Part shown: positions 19,901 to 30,200 of the stretch, one piece after another
Numbering within the stretch: the first letter of the stretch is position 1
How the letters are laid out: every line of letters begins with the position of its first letter
From: Salinimicrobium gaetbulicola
GTDB taxonomy: Bacteria > Bacteroidota > Bacteroidia > Flavobacteriales > Flavobacteriaceae
Direction of reading: 5' to 3'
Assembly: GCF_042676025.1 (NCBI RefSeq)
Contig: NZ_JBHTJP010000032.1
Coordinates: 1,054,001 to 1,118,000, forward strand
Length of the DNA: 64,000 bases
Notes under the pieces: model-generated
What the model was told of the DNA's origin: nothing
The model's input: the letters and a program-made list of their open reading frames with translations, nothing else
Database searches by the model: none
Translations under genes and position numbers: made by a program

Positions 19901-22900
19901 GTTGACCTCAATAATATCACCGGAGGAATAGGAGATCCACAAAACTTTGTTTATCAATGGAATTTTGGCCCGGGAGCGACGCCAAGCTCCGGAACCGGAA
20001 TGCAGGAGTTTACTGTTAACTGGGATTCAGATGGGGATAAAATTATACAATTGACCATTAAAGACGAAAGTAATTATACCCAGACCTTTGAGATCCCCCA
20101 TTATGTTGGAGGCTGTTTCGAGGGTTGCGGAACTTCTGTGAACTTTGATCTGAACACAGATAATTTTTTCATCGGGGACAAGGATGGAAACAGGTTAACA
20201 GGGGCAAATTGCGAACAGACCACAGAAAAATACATGTGGATAGAAATAACTAAGAATGCCAATGGCTATGGATTAAGTTCTGAATTATATTATGCCACAA
20301 ATAATGGCACTGAAACGGTGTCCCGAAAAGCTATTGGTTGTTTTGAAGAAATTGAAGATCCTTCCGTTCCAACATATAAACCCATACCCTTAGGTTTATT
20401 CCGTCTATTCCAGGTACAGGACACCAATACTTCAGGAGACAAGATAACCTGGAAATGTGGGGAAACCTTTAAAGTTTTACAATTGAATATTCGTTGGACC
20501 AACGAAAGAACCTGGGGATGTAATAAAGGAACTAAACCCATGTGTTATGGTCCTTCCGAAGAAGTGATCGTTCACACTCCTCTCATGGCCGAAGCAACAC
20601 CAACAAATATCCTGTGTAAAGGAGAGTCTTCCGGCTCAATCAGCATAAGGGCCTCCGGGGGGCAATCTCCCTATATGTATAGCATTTCAGGGCCCGAAAA
20701 CCGAACGTATCAAACCTCCAACAAATTTTTCAACCTGCCTGTTGGCACATATACTTATAATGTAAAAGATTCCGAGAATTTTGTTACCACCGGAAGTGTA
20801 ACGATAACCGAGCCCGGCTCAAGTTTAAATGCTGACATAAGCATTACCCAACTGGTTGAATGCTACGGAGGAACAGGCGCTGCAAAAGTGACAGCGACCG
20901 GAGGAACATCTCCATATTCTTATCTATGGAGTTCGGGTGCAACTACAGAGAATGCTATAAGCTTATTAGCCGAAATAAATTATACGGTAACTATTACTGA
21001 TGCTAACGGTTGTACCATCACCAAACCAATTACCCTGACTGCACCGGCTCAACTGACTACCGCCAACGCCGGAATCACGCAAAACTTAGGATGCGGAATT
21101 ACCTCCACTACACTTAATGCCAATAATCCTGCCGCGGGAGAAATGGGAGAATGGAGAATTGTTTCAGGTTCCGGAGGTTTGCTTTCAGATCCAGATAAAA
21201 ATAACCCTCAGGCTTCATTTTCAGGATCTCCTGGTGAAACCTACATTTTAGAGTGGACGATCTCTAATGCAGATGATGGCTCCTGTCCTAACAGTGACCA
21301 GGTATCCATTACCTTTGCTGAAGAATGCAGCACTCTTGATTTTGATGGTATCGACGACCATGTCGTAGTTGGCGACCATTATGATTTTCCAGGTTCCAAT
21401 TTCTCACTGGAAGCCTGGATCAGACCAAAATCCATAAGTGGCACCAAAACTATTATTTCCAAAAGGAACACCGCAGATTTTACATCGGGAGGCTATGATT
21501 TAAGTATCATTAATGGAGCTCTTAGTTTTCGGTGGAATGGAAATCAGGTTCTCACAAATGATAAAATCAGTACAGACCGTTGGTATCATGTTGCCGTGGT
21601 TTTCAATGGCACCTTGCCTCAATTGTTTGTTGACGGAATAAATCTACCGGTTCAAACCAGTATACCTAACAATTCCAATCCTAAGGATATCACCTATCCT
21701 TTTCTTATAGGAGCAGCTTATTACGCCAATACCCCTCAAAAACCTAAGAATTATTTTTATGGCTGGATCGAAGAAGTAAGGATATGGCAGACTGCCATTT
21801 CGCAAGAACAGCTGCAATTTATGATGAATCAGCGTCTTGAACAGGGAATTAGTTCCTCCGGGAATACAGTCGTAAAAGGCGAAATCCTTCCTATGAATGT
21901 TCCGAATGACCTACCCTGGTCCAGTCTAAATGGTTATTACCGTTTAATAGTTTCAGAAATAGACGCTGCCCTTGGAACAACTCCAGATATAGCAACAATA
22001 CAGGCTCCCGGTTACTTAAAGAATATCCAAAATTCCCAGGAAAACTCAGCCCCCTTACCATACATTTCATTAAATGGAGGAAGTTGGTGGAACAAAAATT
22101 CCTGGGTTGAACCAACTTATTGGGATCCACCCAACAGTACGGGAATTGATGGTACAAAGATCGACTGGAACATTGCATACGTTTCTGACGATCTGAATTC
22201 CGCAAACCAAAATATAACCTTATTAGGGTTACTTCTAAAAGGCGGAAAACTGGACATGTTAGGAACTAATCCAACTTCGGTCAATCAACCGGGTACCGGA
22301 AATGCGCTGACCATAACAGATTACCTCGAACTGGACGGATTCATTGATCTCAATGGAGAATCACAATTAGTCCAGACAGAGGGTAGTATTTTGGCCGGTT
22401 CCGGAAGGCTTGACCGAGATCAACAGGGAACAGCCAGCAGTTTTAATTATAATTATTTCTCCTCGCCGGTGAGCACTTTAGGAAATTCTCAAAATTCGGG
22501 ATATACCATCGCAGGGGTCTTAAGGTCGGGCACCGATCCTGCTACCCCAAAAACGATCAATTTCAATTATCAATATCATTATGCCGATGGCGCCTTGAGC
22601 GATCCTGTAAAGCTTAGTACTTACTGGATGTATAAATTTCATGGGGACGCAGGTCTATACAACGAATGGCATTGGATTGGGCAAAACGGATATATAAATG
22701 CTGCGGAAGGCTTCACTATGAAAGGAAGTTCTGGGCATAGAAGTATTCTCGATCTTCAAAACTATGTTTTCACAGGAATGCCAAATAACGGTGCTGTTTC
22801 GGTAAATATAAGTGCGGGTCAAAATCGCCTTATAGGAAATCCATATCCTTCAGCCATAGATGCCGATGAATTTATAAAGGATAACCTTGAAGACCGAAGA

Positions 22901-24013
22901 GGTCAAAATGTGTTTAACGGGACTCTTTATTTCTGGTCACATTTTTCAGGTCAAACCCATTACCTCCAAAGATACGTGGGAGGTTATGCCACGTATAATC
23001 TAGCCGGGGGAGTAAAAGCAGTTTCCAATGACGCCAGGATTAATGCTACCGGGGAGATTGGAGGAATGGAACCGAAACAATATATACCTCCGGGACAGGC
23101 ATTTTTCATTAATACAGTAGTCGATGACAATGTGAAAAACTGGGCCTCAAAACTACCTCAGCCGGTAGGTATTACCGGTGGGGAGGTAAAGTTTAATAAC
23201 AGTCAGCGGGTATTCCAAAAAGAGGATCCGTCAAAAGCCGTTTTTCACACCACAGAAAAACCGAGAGTCACCGGCTCCTCCAAAATATCAGCTACTACTC
23301 AGCCCGAGGAAAAACATGATACCAGAAAACGGATATGGATCAAGGCTAAAACGCCATTAGGCTACCACAGGCAATTGCTGGTAACAGAGGACGAATCCTG
23401 TACTTTGGATTTTGACCTGGGATACGATGCTCCGTTATATGATGAATTTGAGGAGGATATGTTTTGGCAAATGGACAGAATTGAACTTGTCATCCAGGGA
23501 GTTCCGGGTTTCAATAAAGAAACAGAGCTTCCGCTGACCTTAAAAATTGCAGAAAAAGGAGAATTCACTATTTCAATCGATCAATTAGAGAATATTCCCG
23601 AAAATTTTGCGATCCATCTGAAAGATAGTTTATTGGAAGAAACTTTTGACCTCAGGAAAGAGAACTTTAGATTCGAAGCCGAGAAAGGACTGATCAAGAA
23701 TCGATTTTCTATCGTCTTTCTGAATGACAAAATGAGCCTGGATGAAGAGAATCTGGAAGAATTGGATTCTATCGAAGTGGAACTTTTCTACTCAAATCAA
23801 AAGAACCTGATCACGATTCTAAATCCTGAACTTATTCCGGTTAACAAGGCTTATATCTATACTTTAAGCGGCCAGTTCGTAAGAATGTACGATTATATAC
23901 CGCTCGAAACTAAAACCGACCTGATAGTTCCATTAAAAACGAACGGGGTTTACATCCTTCAGCTGGAAACGGCGCATGGCAAAAAGTCCATGAAATTTGT
24001 GATTAAAAAATAA
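16886..24013 (+). CDS. Giant T9SS-exported surface protein 2 (HYR array, SprB repeats, LamG, type A sorting domain), with assembly gap
   Basis: About 2375 residues as written, including 55 undetermined ones from the N run, so the real length is unknown. It has a signal peptide-like N-terminus (MGKITLVVFRTLLTGITFFS). Residues about 70-900 are HYR domains, each ending with a variant of TTTVTWTVTDDAGNT; five or more are near-identical 79-residue units. SprB-type repeats follow at about 905-975 and 1230-1385. A cysteine-rich block shared with giant protein 3 spans 985-1228, and LamG lies at about 1480-1650 (SLEAWIRPKS, WYHVAVVF, GWIEEVRIW). The shared module spans about 1705-2280 and a T9SS type A domain about 2298-2375 (GVYILQLETAHGKKSMKFVI). 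HYR and SprB repeats are adhesive beta-sandwich modules; SprB itself is the gliding adhesin of F. johnsoniae. The role here is inferred as cell-surface adhesion. Confidence 0.87.
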   Translation: MGKITLVVFRTLLTGITFFSFLLLTASNPTGLTNLKFSEKATLANTKDEFHKNEITFVHDIMPFYKIQLCTITAPSDVSVGTSNDDNGNCTTTVSLGSPTVSNCAGFPAKAFVNNTEIDPVTYLFSTGTTTVTWQISDGLNILASDDQIVEVVDNEDPNITCLTEKTRNTNTDTCTYVVTGTEFDPAGYSDNCPGATITNNFNNSTSLAGTVFPKGTTTVRWTITDATGINSVSCSFDVVVTDNEIPEISCINEQNRVTDAGECTYTAVGTEFDPATFGDNCPGATITNDFNNSNSLAGAVFPEGTTTVTWTVIDATGNNSQDCSFNVIVTDNEDPGITAPSDVSVNTDSGECFASSVNLGTPDTADNCSVASVSNNAPSTFPTGTTTVTWTVTDDAGNTASGXXXXXXXXXXXXXXXXXXXXXXXXXXXXXXXXXXXXXXXXXXXXXXXXXXXXXXXXADNCSVAIVSNNAPSTFPTGTTTVTWTVTDDAGNTASGTQIVTVTDNEDPGITAPSQVSVNTDSGECFASSVNLGTPDTADNCSVASVSNNAPSTFPTGTTTVTWTVTDDAGNTASGTQIVTVTDNEDPGITAPSDVSINTDPGKCFASSVNLGTPDTADNCSVASVTNDAPSTFPTGTSTVTWTVTDNAGNTAFDTQSVTVTDNEDPSITAPSDVSINTDPGKCFASSVNLGNPDTADNCSVASVTNNAPSTFSTGTTTVTWTVTDNAGNTETATQDVIVMDNENPTITAPADVTAKTSDDGQGNCSSTAILGTPLVGDNCGIASIKAYVGGSEITPANYIFSLGSTKVLWEVTDHSGNTNSAEQNVTIEDDEAPIPPNLNNIIWGCTYTVNPPTSTDNCDPNVTVTANRSTTFSTSGTVVWTFEDDAGNTSNVSQTITINPLTASTSNTRTSVYEINDGTATANPSGGISPYNYEWRAAGSNAVISTSRQATGLAAGDYEVKISDANGCFINKSVTVIPAVRPDILATSECESVHDYIRTSTFQVDLNNITGGIGDPQNFVYQWNFGPGATPSSGTGMQEFTVNWDSDGDKIIQLTIKDESNYTQTFEIPHYVGGCFEGCGTSVNFDLNTDNFFIGDKDGNRLTGANCEQTTEKYMWIEITKNANGYGLSSELYYATNNGTETVSRKAIGCFEEIEDPSVPTYKPIPLGLFRLFQVQDTNTSGDKITWKCGETFKVLQLNIRWTNERTWGCNKGTKPMCYGPSEEVIVHTPLMAEATPTNILCKGESSGSISIRASGGQSPYMYSISGPENRTYQTSNKFFNLPVGTYTYNVKDSENFVTTGSVTITEPGSSLNADISITQLVECYGGTGAAKVTATGGTSPYSYLWSSGATTENAISLLAEINYTVTITDANGCTITKPITLTAPAQLTTANAGITQNLGCGITSTTLNANNPAAGEMGEWRIVSGSGGLLSDPDKNNPQASFSGSPGETYILEWTISNADDGSCPNSDQVSITFAEECSTLDFDGIDDHVVVGDHYDFPGSNFSLEAWIRPKSISGTKTIISKRNTADFTSGGYDLSIINGALSFRWNGNQVLTNDKISTDRWYHVAVVFNGTLPQLFVDGINLPVQTSIPNNSNPKDITYPFLIGAAYYANTPQKPKNYFYGWIEEVRIWQTAISQEQLQFMMNQRLEQGISSSGNTVVKGEILPMNVPNDLPWSSLNGYYRLIVSEIDAALGTTPDIATIQAPGYLKNIQNSQENSAPLPYISLNGGSWWNKNSWVEPTYWDPPNSTGIDGTKIDWNIAYVSDDLNSANQNITLLGLLLKGGKLDMLGTNPTSVNQPGTGNALTITDYLELDGFIDLNGESQLVQTEGSILAGSGRLDRDQQGTASSFNYNYFSSPVSTLGNSQNSGYTIAGVLRSGTDPATPKTINFNYQYHYADGALSDPVKLSTYWMYKFHGDAGLYNEWHWIGQNGYINAAEGFTMKGSSGHRSILDLQNYVFTGMPNNGAVSVNISAGQNRLIGNPYPSAIDADEFIKDNLEDRRGQNVFNGTLYFWSHFSGQTHYLQRYVGGYATYNLAGGVKAVSNDARINATGEIGGMEPKQYIPPGQAFFINTVVDDNVKNWASKLPQPVGITGGEVKFNNSQRVFQKEDPSKAVFHTTEKPRVTGSSKISATTQPEEKHDTRKRIWIKAKTPLGYHRQLLVTEDESCTLDFDLGYDAPLYDEFEEDMFWQMDRIELVIQGVPGFNKETELPLTLKIAEKGEFTISIDQLENIPENFAIHLKDSLLEETFDLRKENFRFEAEKGLIKNRFSIVFLNDKMSLDEENLEELDSIEVELFYSNQKNLITILNPELIPVNKAYIYTLSGQFVRMYDYIPLETKTDLIVPLKTNGVYILQLETAHGKKSMKFVIKK
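17881..19110 (+). repeat. Tandem 237-bp HYR-domain repeats
   Basis: The motif GCCGATAATT recurs at 17981, 18263, 18500, 18737 and 18974. Spacings are exactly 237 bases except across the N gap (282). Each unit codes for one 79-residue HYR domain. Units before and just after the gap are nearly identical, even at third codon positions, while the last ones have diverged more. This indicates recent amplification or gene conversion. Confidence 0.93.
18097..18261. other. Assembly gap (165 N) within the HYR repeat array
   Basis: All bases are N. In the repeat register, 120 bases (or 120 plus a multiple of 237) should separate the flanks, so 165 cannot be the true length. The frame is kept because 165 is a multiple of three. 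The real copy number is unresolved. Confidence 0.97.
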
Positions 24014-24034
24014 AGTAATACCACTTGAATCATG

Positions 24035-24064
24035 AAAAACCACTCAATTTCTGGGTGGTTTTTT
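24035..24064 (+). terminator. Rho-independent terminator after giant gene 2
   Basis: AAAAACCACTCA pairs largely with TGGGTGGTTTTTT around a short ATTTC loop, with the T run at 24059-24064. No gene is seen between here and giant gene 3. Confidence 0.85.
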
Positions 24065-24182
24065 AATGTTAGCGCACAAGTAAAATTTAAGAATTTTCTT
24101 ACATTTATTAAATATTTAACATTCTCCGGCATCAGTTAGAGTACATACCCTTAGAAGATTTTGCAACCTGAATTTTAACGTT

Positions 24183-24206
24183 TTAGACTAATAATTTATA
24201 GTTAAA
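24183..24206 (+). promoter_or_regulatory. Upstream element shared by giant genes 3 and 2
   Basis: TTAGACTAATAATTT followed by ATAGTTAAA differs at only 3 of 24 positions from 16812-16835, and lies 78 bases before the giant gene 3 start. The surrounding sequence is not conserved to the same degree. Confidence 0.45.
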
Positions 24207-24231
24207 AACGATAAAATCTCGTTAAAATGTT

Positions 24232-24239
24232 TAATTTTG
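24232..24239 (+). promoter_or_regulatory. Putative -7 element of giant gene 3
   Basis: TAATTTTG matches TAnnTTTG and ends 21 bases before the ATG at 24261. No good -33 TTTG lies at the usual distance. Confidence 0.4.
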
Positions 24240-24260
24240 ACGTTTAAATGCACGGTGCCT

Positions 24261-27200
24261 ATGAAAAAAATTACTCTCCCTGTTAAAATCTGGAGTTTAA
24301 TCACAGGTTTTTTCCTCTTTACGATAATTTTTTCAACCGCTTCTACCTCCGGGATATCCGGCCATGTCATAACAGTAGAGGATCAGGTGAATGTTCTTTG
24401 CCCGGCACACAACGATGGTTCGATCACCGTTAGTGTTACCGGAGGAACCATTTATACTTACCAATGGACAAAAAATGGTTCAATTTATCCCACAGTTGAA
24501 ACCACGACTCTTAATAATTTAACGACCGGAATATACCAGGTTACAGTTACAGATGTTGGAGATAACTCTACTACTACATCCGTACCTATTGAAATAATAG
24601 CTACAGATTCAGAAGCCCCGGTAATTTCAGTTTCAGATATTATAGCATCTGCAGATTCTGGTGTATGTTCTGCTAACTTCTCCTCACCTCCAGCCGCTAC
24701 CGCCAGTGATAATTGTTCTGTAGTGGTTCCAACAGGAAGCCGAAGTGATAATCTTCCTCTAACCGACCCTTATCCTGTCGGAATCACAACCATAACGTGG
24801 GAAGCAATAGATGCTAACGGAAACATTGGTACTGCTGAACAGGCGATCACTATCACAGACGATGAATTGCCGGTAATTACCACCCAGGATATTAACCTGG
24901 AATGTGCGGCTGCAATTGATTTTTCGGATGCTGCCTATGCTCCTGCCGCAACCGATAACTGTTCAGTTGGTCAACCGGTTGGTACCCGTGACGATGGTTT
25001 AGATCTTACTGAACCTTTCCCTTATGGAAGCACCACTATCACTTGGGAAGTTACAGACGTGAACGGTAACGCTGCAGTTCCGGTAGATCAGGTAGTAACT
25101 ATTACTGACGATCAGGCTCCGAATGTGGCAACTCAGAATATCACTGTCGAATTAGATGCTTCAGGTGTTGCCAGCATTACTCCTTCCGAAGTAGATAACG
25201 GAACCACCGATAACTGCTCATTCACCTTGACTCTTGACAAAGATACTTTTGACTGTTCTGAGATCGGGATACAGACAGTAGTTTTGACCGCCACCGACGG
25301 AAATGGGAATACAGCTTCAGCACCTGCTCAAGTGACAGTCGAAGACACATCTGGCCCAATCGTTCTCACAAAAAACATTACGATGCAACTGGATGAAAAC
25401 GGACTAGCTTCTATCTCCACCTCAGACATAGACAATGGCTCTACAGATAATTGCCAGCTGGACCAATTCGCTCTTGATTTTACAGATTTTGATTGTTCAA
25501 ATATTGGAGACAACACTGTAACCCTAACTGTTTCAGATGTGAATGGCAATACCAATTTTGCAACTGCTACAGTCACTATTGAAGATAGCACAGTTCCCGT
25601 GATCGACTTTGCCCCTAGTATTACCCAGGGTACAGATGCGGGAAGTTGTGAAGCCACGGTTACAATTACTGAACCTGCCACCTCCGACAATTGCTCTGTT
25701 GGTAATCCTGTTGGAACAAGGGATGACGGTAATGCAATTTCAGACCCTTACCCTATAGGGACAACTATAATCACCTGGAACGTTAATGATGTAAATGGAA
25801 ATCCGGCTGAGGCTGTGAGACAGGTTATCACCATTCAAGATGATGAATTACCGCAAGTGCCTGTGCTTCCAGAAATCAGTACAAGTTGTGAGATCACTCT
25901 TACCCCCCCACAAACTACAGATAACTGTAGCACCGCGGCTATCACCGGAACAACTGACGATCCCACCACTTATTTACCGCAAAACAACCTGAGTGAACAT
26001 ATCATCAACTGGAGATTTGAGGATAACGCGGGTAATGTGGTATTCGCGGAACAGAAACTCATAATAGATCCAATCATCACTACTATCACTACCTCTGCAG
26101 TTACCTGTAACGGTGGAAATGACGGAAGTATACAGGTGGATGCTATTGGAGGGCAGGCACCTTACACTTATGCTCTTAACAATGGAAGCTTCAGCAGCAG
26201 TTCTACTTTTACAGATATTTCCGCAGGAACATATTTTGTTAAGGTAAAAGATGCTACCGGTTGTATTAGAGAAGATGAAATCACTATTACTGAACCGGGA
26301 GCTTTACAATATACTCCACCCGCCTCGGGAAGTTCTACCACAACTACGCCAGAGTCCTGTTTTGAAGCTTTCGATGGAGCCATTCAGGTAAATGGAACAA
26401 TTACGGGAGGGACCGGAATTTATGAATATTCTGTTGACAACATCACATTTACCAGCAATCCAATAACCGGTTTAGCATCGGGCGATTACGAAGTTTTCAT
26501 CCAGGATTCCAATGGGTGTCGTCTTTCCCAAGTTTTAAACGCGACCGTAGCCGGTCCTGATGAACTTGCAGCAGATATAGATTACGAAGACGCCAGTTGC
26601 TACCAAACTCATTCAGGAAGTATTACTATTTCAAATCCTTCCGGAGGAAACAGCACTCCATACAGTTTCAGGCTTAATGGTGGAACCTGGCAAACTAATT
26701 CTACCCCAACAGGTTACCAGTTTACGGGACTGGCTGCTGGAACCTACGTGGTAGAGATGAAAGATAACAGTGGTTGTTCAAAAGAATTAACCACCATTAG
26801 CATTACTGAACCTGATGCTCTGATCCCGAATATTACCACTACCCGAACTACCACCTATGGCTCAACTACAGGAACCGCGACAGCAGATCCAACGGGTGGT
26901 AACGGAGGATATAATTACCAATGGAAGGATCCTTCGGGAAATGTGTTTGCTTCCACTAAAACTGTCACCGGATTAAGAGGAGGAACCTACGAACTTACTG
27001 TCCGGGATGCTGAAGGTTGTACTGTTTCAGAAAACTTCACCATTTTTGATGCGGTTACAGCTGAAATTAGTGCTATCTCTGTTTGTATGGAGACCGACGA
27101 TACTATTCGTACCTCCACATTCCAGGTGGACCTGGAACAAACCCAGGGAGGAGATGGAGAACCTTACACTTTTAACTATTCCTGGGATTTTGGCGAAGGT

Positions 27201-30200
27201 GCCTCTTTACCTCCTGGAACCACAGGGATAGGACCTTTTGAAGTGAGTTATTCAACTATAGGGGATAAAACTATCACCCTTACTGTTACAGACCAAAGCG
27301 GGACCGTTACAGTCCATACCTTTCAACACTATGTTGGAGAGTGTTTTGAAACCTGTGATTCCTCTAAAAACTTTGAAGCTTACAATGACAGTTTTTACAT
27401 AGGAGATATAAACGGGGTAAAAATGAAGACTGATGAATGCGATGATAATACCCCTATGTATATTTGGTTTATCGTTAGTAAGAGCTCCAACGTCTATAGA
27501 TTATATTCTGAATTCATATATACCATTTCAACAGCCACTTCCACCAAACAGTACAAGGCAACCAATTGTTTTGAGAAGCTTGATAGTAATGGTGTTCCAC
27601 TACAGGTAATGCCTGGAGACAAAGTACGTCTGAACCAAATTGGAACAGGAGATAACCAGATCAACTGGAAATGCGATGAGGTATTGAACTTAATTCACAT
27701 TACCTATAAATGGACCAATAACAATACAAAGGCTTGTGGAGATACTGAAAGAAACATGTGTGCTTCTTCAAACCAAACTATAGCCGTAGCCACTCCTATC
27801 AGAGCTTATGCTGAAGCCAGCAGTACCTGTAAGGACACTTCGAACGGATCCATTATAATATATGCATTTGGAGGTACCGGAGAATTCGACTTTGAAGCTC
27901 ATAATAACGACACAGGAGTTACTTACACCTCTTCGATAAATGTATTTAACGACCTGCCGGCTGGAAATTACACAGTTACCGTAACCGACAAAAAAGAAGT
28001 CGCAGAGGAACTGGGACAGGAGAAAAACACGCACATCATTAATGATGTTATAGTCAATGAACCGGACGAAGCACTTTTAGTAGAACTTGACTCTCAAAAC
28101 ATTTCCTGTTTCGGGGAACAAAACGGTTGGGCTGAAGTGAAGTCTACTTCAGGAGGAGTAGCTCCATATACTTATTTATGGAATGATGCCAGGTCTCAAA
28201 CCACTATGCGTGCAGAAAACTTAAGTCCGGGTAATTATACCGTTACCATAACAGATTCCTGGGGTTGTACAGTAGTGAAAAGCGTAGATATCACTCAGCC
28301 ACCTGCCTTAACAGTCGCAAATGCCGGGGCCGATCAAACCCGCTGTGGATTCACTTCAACAAACCTGGAAGCTAATACTGCGACCTCAGGTACCGGAAGA
28401 TGGGAGATCGTTTATCAACCGGCCGGTTCGACTCCAATTATCGATGACCCTTCAAATCCAACTACTCAATTTACAGGAACTGACGGCAAGTACGAACTGA
28501 CGTGGACGATCTCTAACGCAGACGGAAGTTGTTATTCTGAAGATAAAGTAGTGATCAACATTATAGAGGATTGTAACTATCTTGATTTTGATGGATTGGA
28601 TGACTACATTGATTTTGGGCCTGAAGCCTATAATTTTGATACCGGATCTTATTCCATGGAAGCATGGGTAAAATTAAAATCCACTTCAGGAACCAGAACA
28701 ATACTATCTAAAAAAGATTATTCCAGCACCCTGGGTGAAGGCTATGAATTAGCTATTACGTCAGGTGGAGTTCCAACTTTCAAAGTTGGTGGCGTTAGTA
28801 TATTTCCAAACTCCTCTGTCCCGTTAAATACTCAAAGATGGTATCACATTGCCGTTACTTATGACGGAACTGTTGCAAAATTATTTGTAGATGGATTACA
28901 GGTAAATAGCCTGACCGTTAATAATCCTAAAACTTCCTCTGCACCTTTCTTTATTGGGGCCACTTATGACAGTAGTTCGAATCGTTCGACCAGAGCTCCA
29001 AGTCATTTCAACGGCTGGATAGAAGAGGTGAGATTATGGAAGAAAGCCTTAACGGCTGAACAATTAAGGTTCATGATGAACCAAAGACTTGAAAAAGGTG
29101 CTTTAGGAGCCGACGGTATGGCTATGGTTAAAGGTACCGAATTGCCTATGGAAGTTCCCGGCCCTCTTTCCTGGAATGACCTGGACGGTTATTACCAATT
29201 GCTAGCCCTGGAAGCGGCAGACGGAAACGGAACAACATTAGACCTTTCCAATAATGCGGTTCCCGGAGTATTAAAGAACATTACGACCTTCCAGGAAAAT
29301 ACAGCTCCCCTACCATACGTTTCTAAGCGAGACGGGAACTGGAGGGATATCGAACCATCGACCTCACCCTGGAAATATGCCAGAGGCCGTTGGGATGCCC
29401 CGAACAGTTTGGGGATCAACCAAAAATCCATCGACTGGAATATTGTAAGAACATCTCATAACCTGATTTCGGGCAACAAGAATATCACTGTACTGGCTTT
29501 ACTTTCCGAAGAAAACCTGGCAGCTGATGGAAGTTTACAGAGTAAAATTTCGGTTTACAACCCTAACCAGGCTTTCACAGAGTACAATGGCGGACATAGC
29601 TTACGGGTAACCCATTATCTAAAACTGAATGGCGCTATTGACCTGGTAGGAGAATCTCAGCTTTTACAGGATGAAGGAAGTATCCTGGAAGAAACCAGTT
29701 CCGGATATATTGAAAGAGATCAGCAGGGAACTGCCAGCAGCTTTAACTATAACTACTGGTCCTCCCCGGTTAGTCCAAGAGGTGGTGCCAACAATGCAGA
29801 TTATACCGTAGCTTCAGTTTTAAGAGATGGTACCGACCATACTAATCCGGGACCTATTGATTTTAATTATCAGTATCACTATGCTGATTGGGGTTATACA
29901 GGACCAAAAAGGATAAGCACTTATTGGCTCTATAAATACACCAATTTCAAGAGCAATACCTACGCCGAATGGTTACATGTAGGTCAAAATGGAAACATTA
30001 AGGCAGGGGAAGGTTTTACAATGAAAGGAACTTCAGGTTCAGCTTCTATTCAAGACCGTCAGAATTTAACTTTTATAGGTAAACCAAATAATGGAACCAT
30101 CAAACATGTGGTAAATGTCGGGAATGACTACCTGGTTGGAAACCCTTATCCGTCGGCAATAGACAGCCATAAATTCATTTCAGATAACATCAAAGATGCA

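Noticed and set aside
24237..24260. TTG start for giant gene 3
   Set aside because: It overlaps the putative -7 element and would precede the evident signal peptide starting at 24261.
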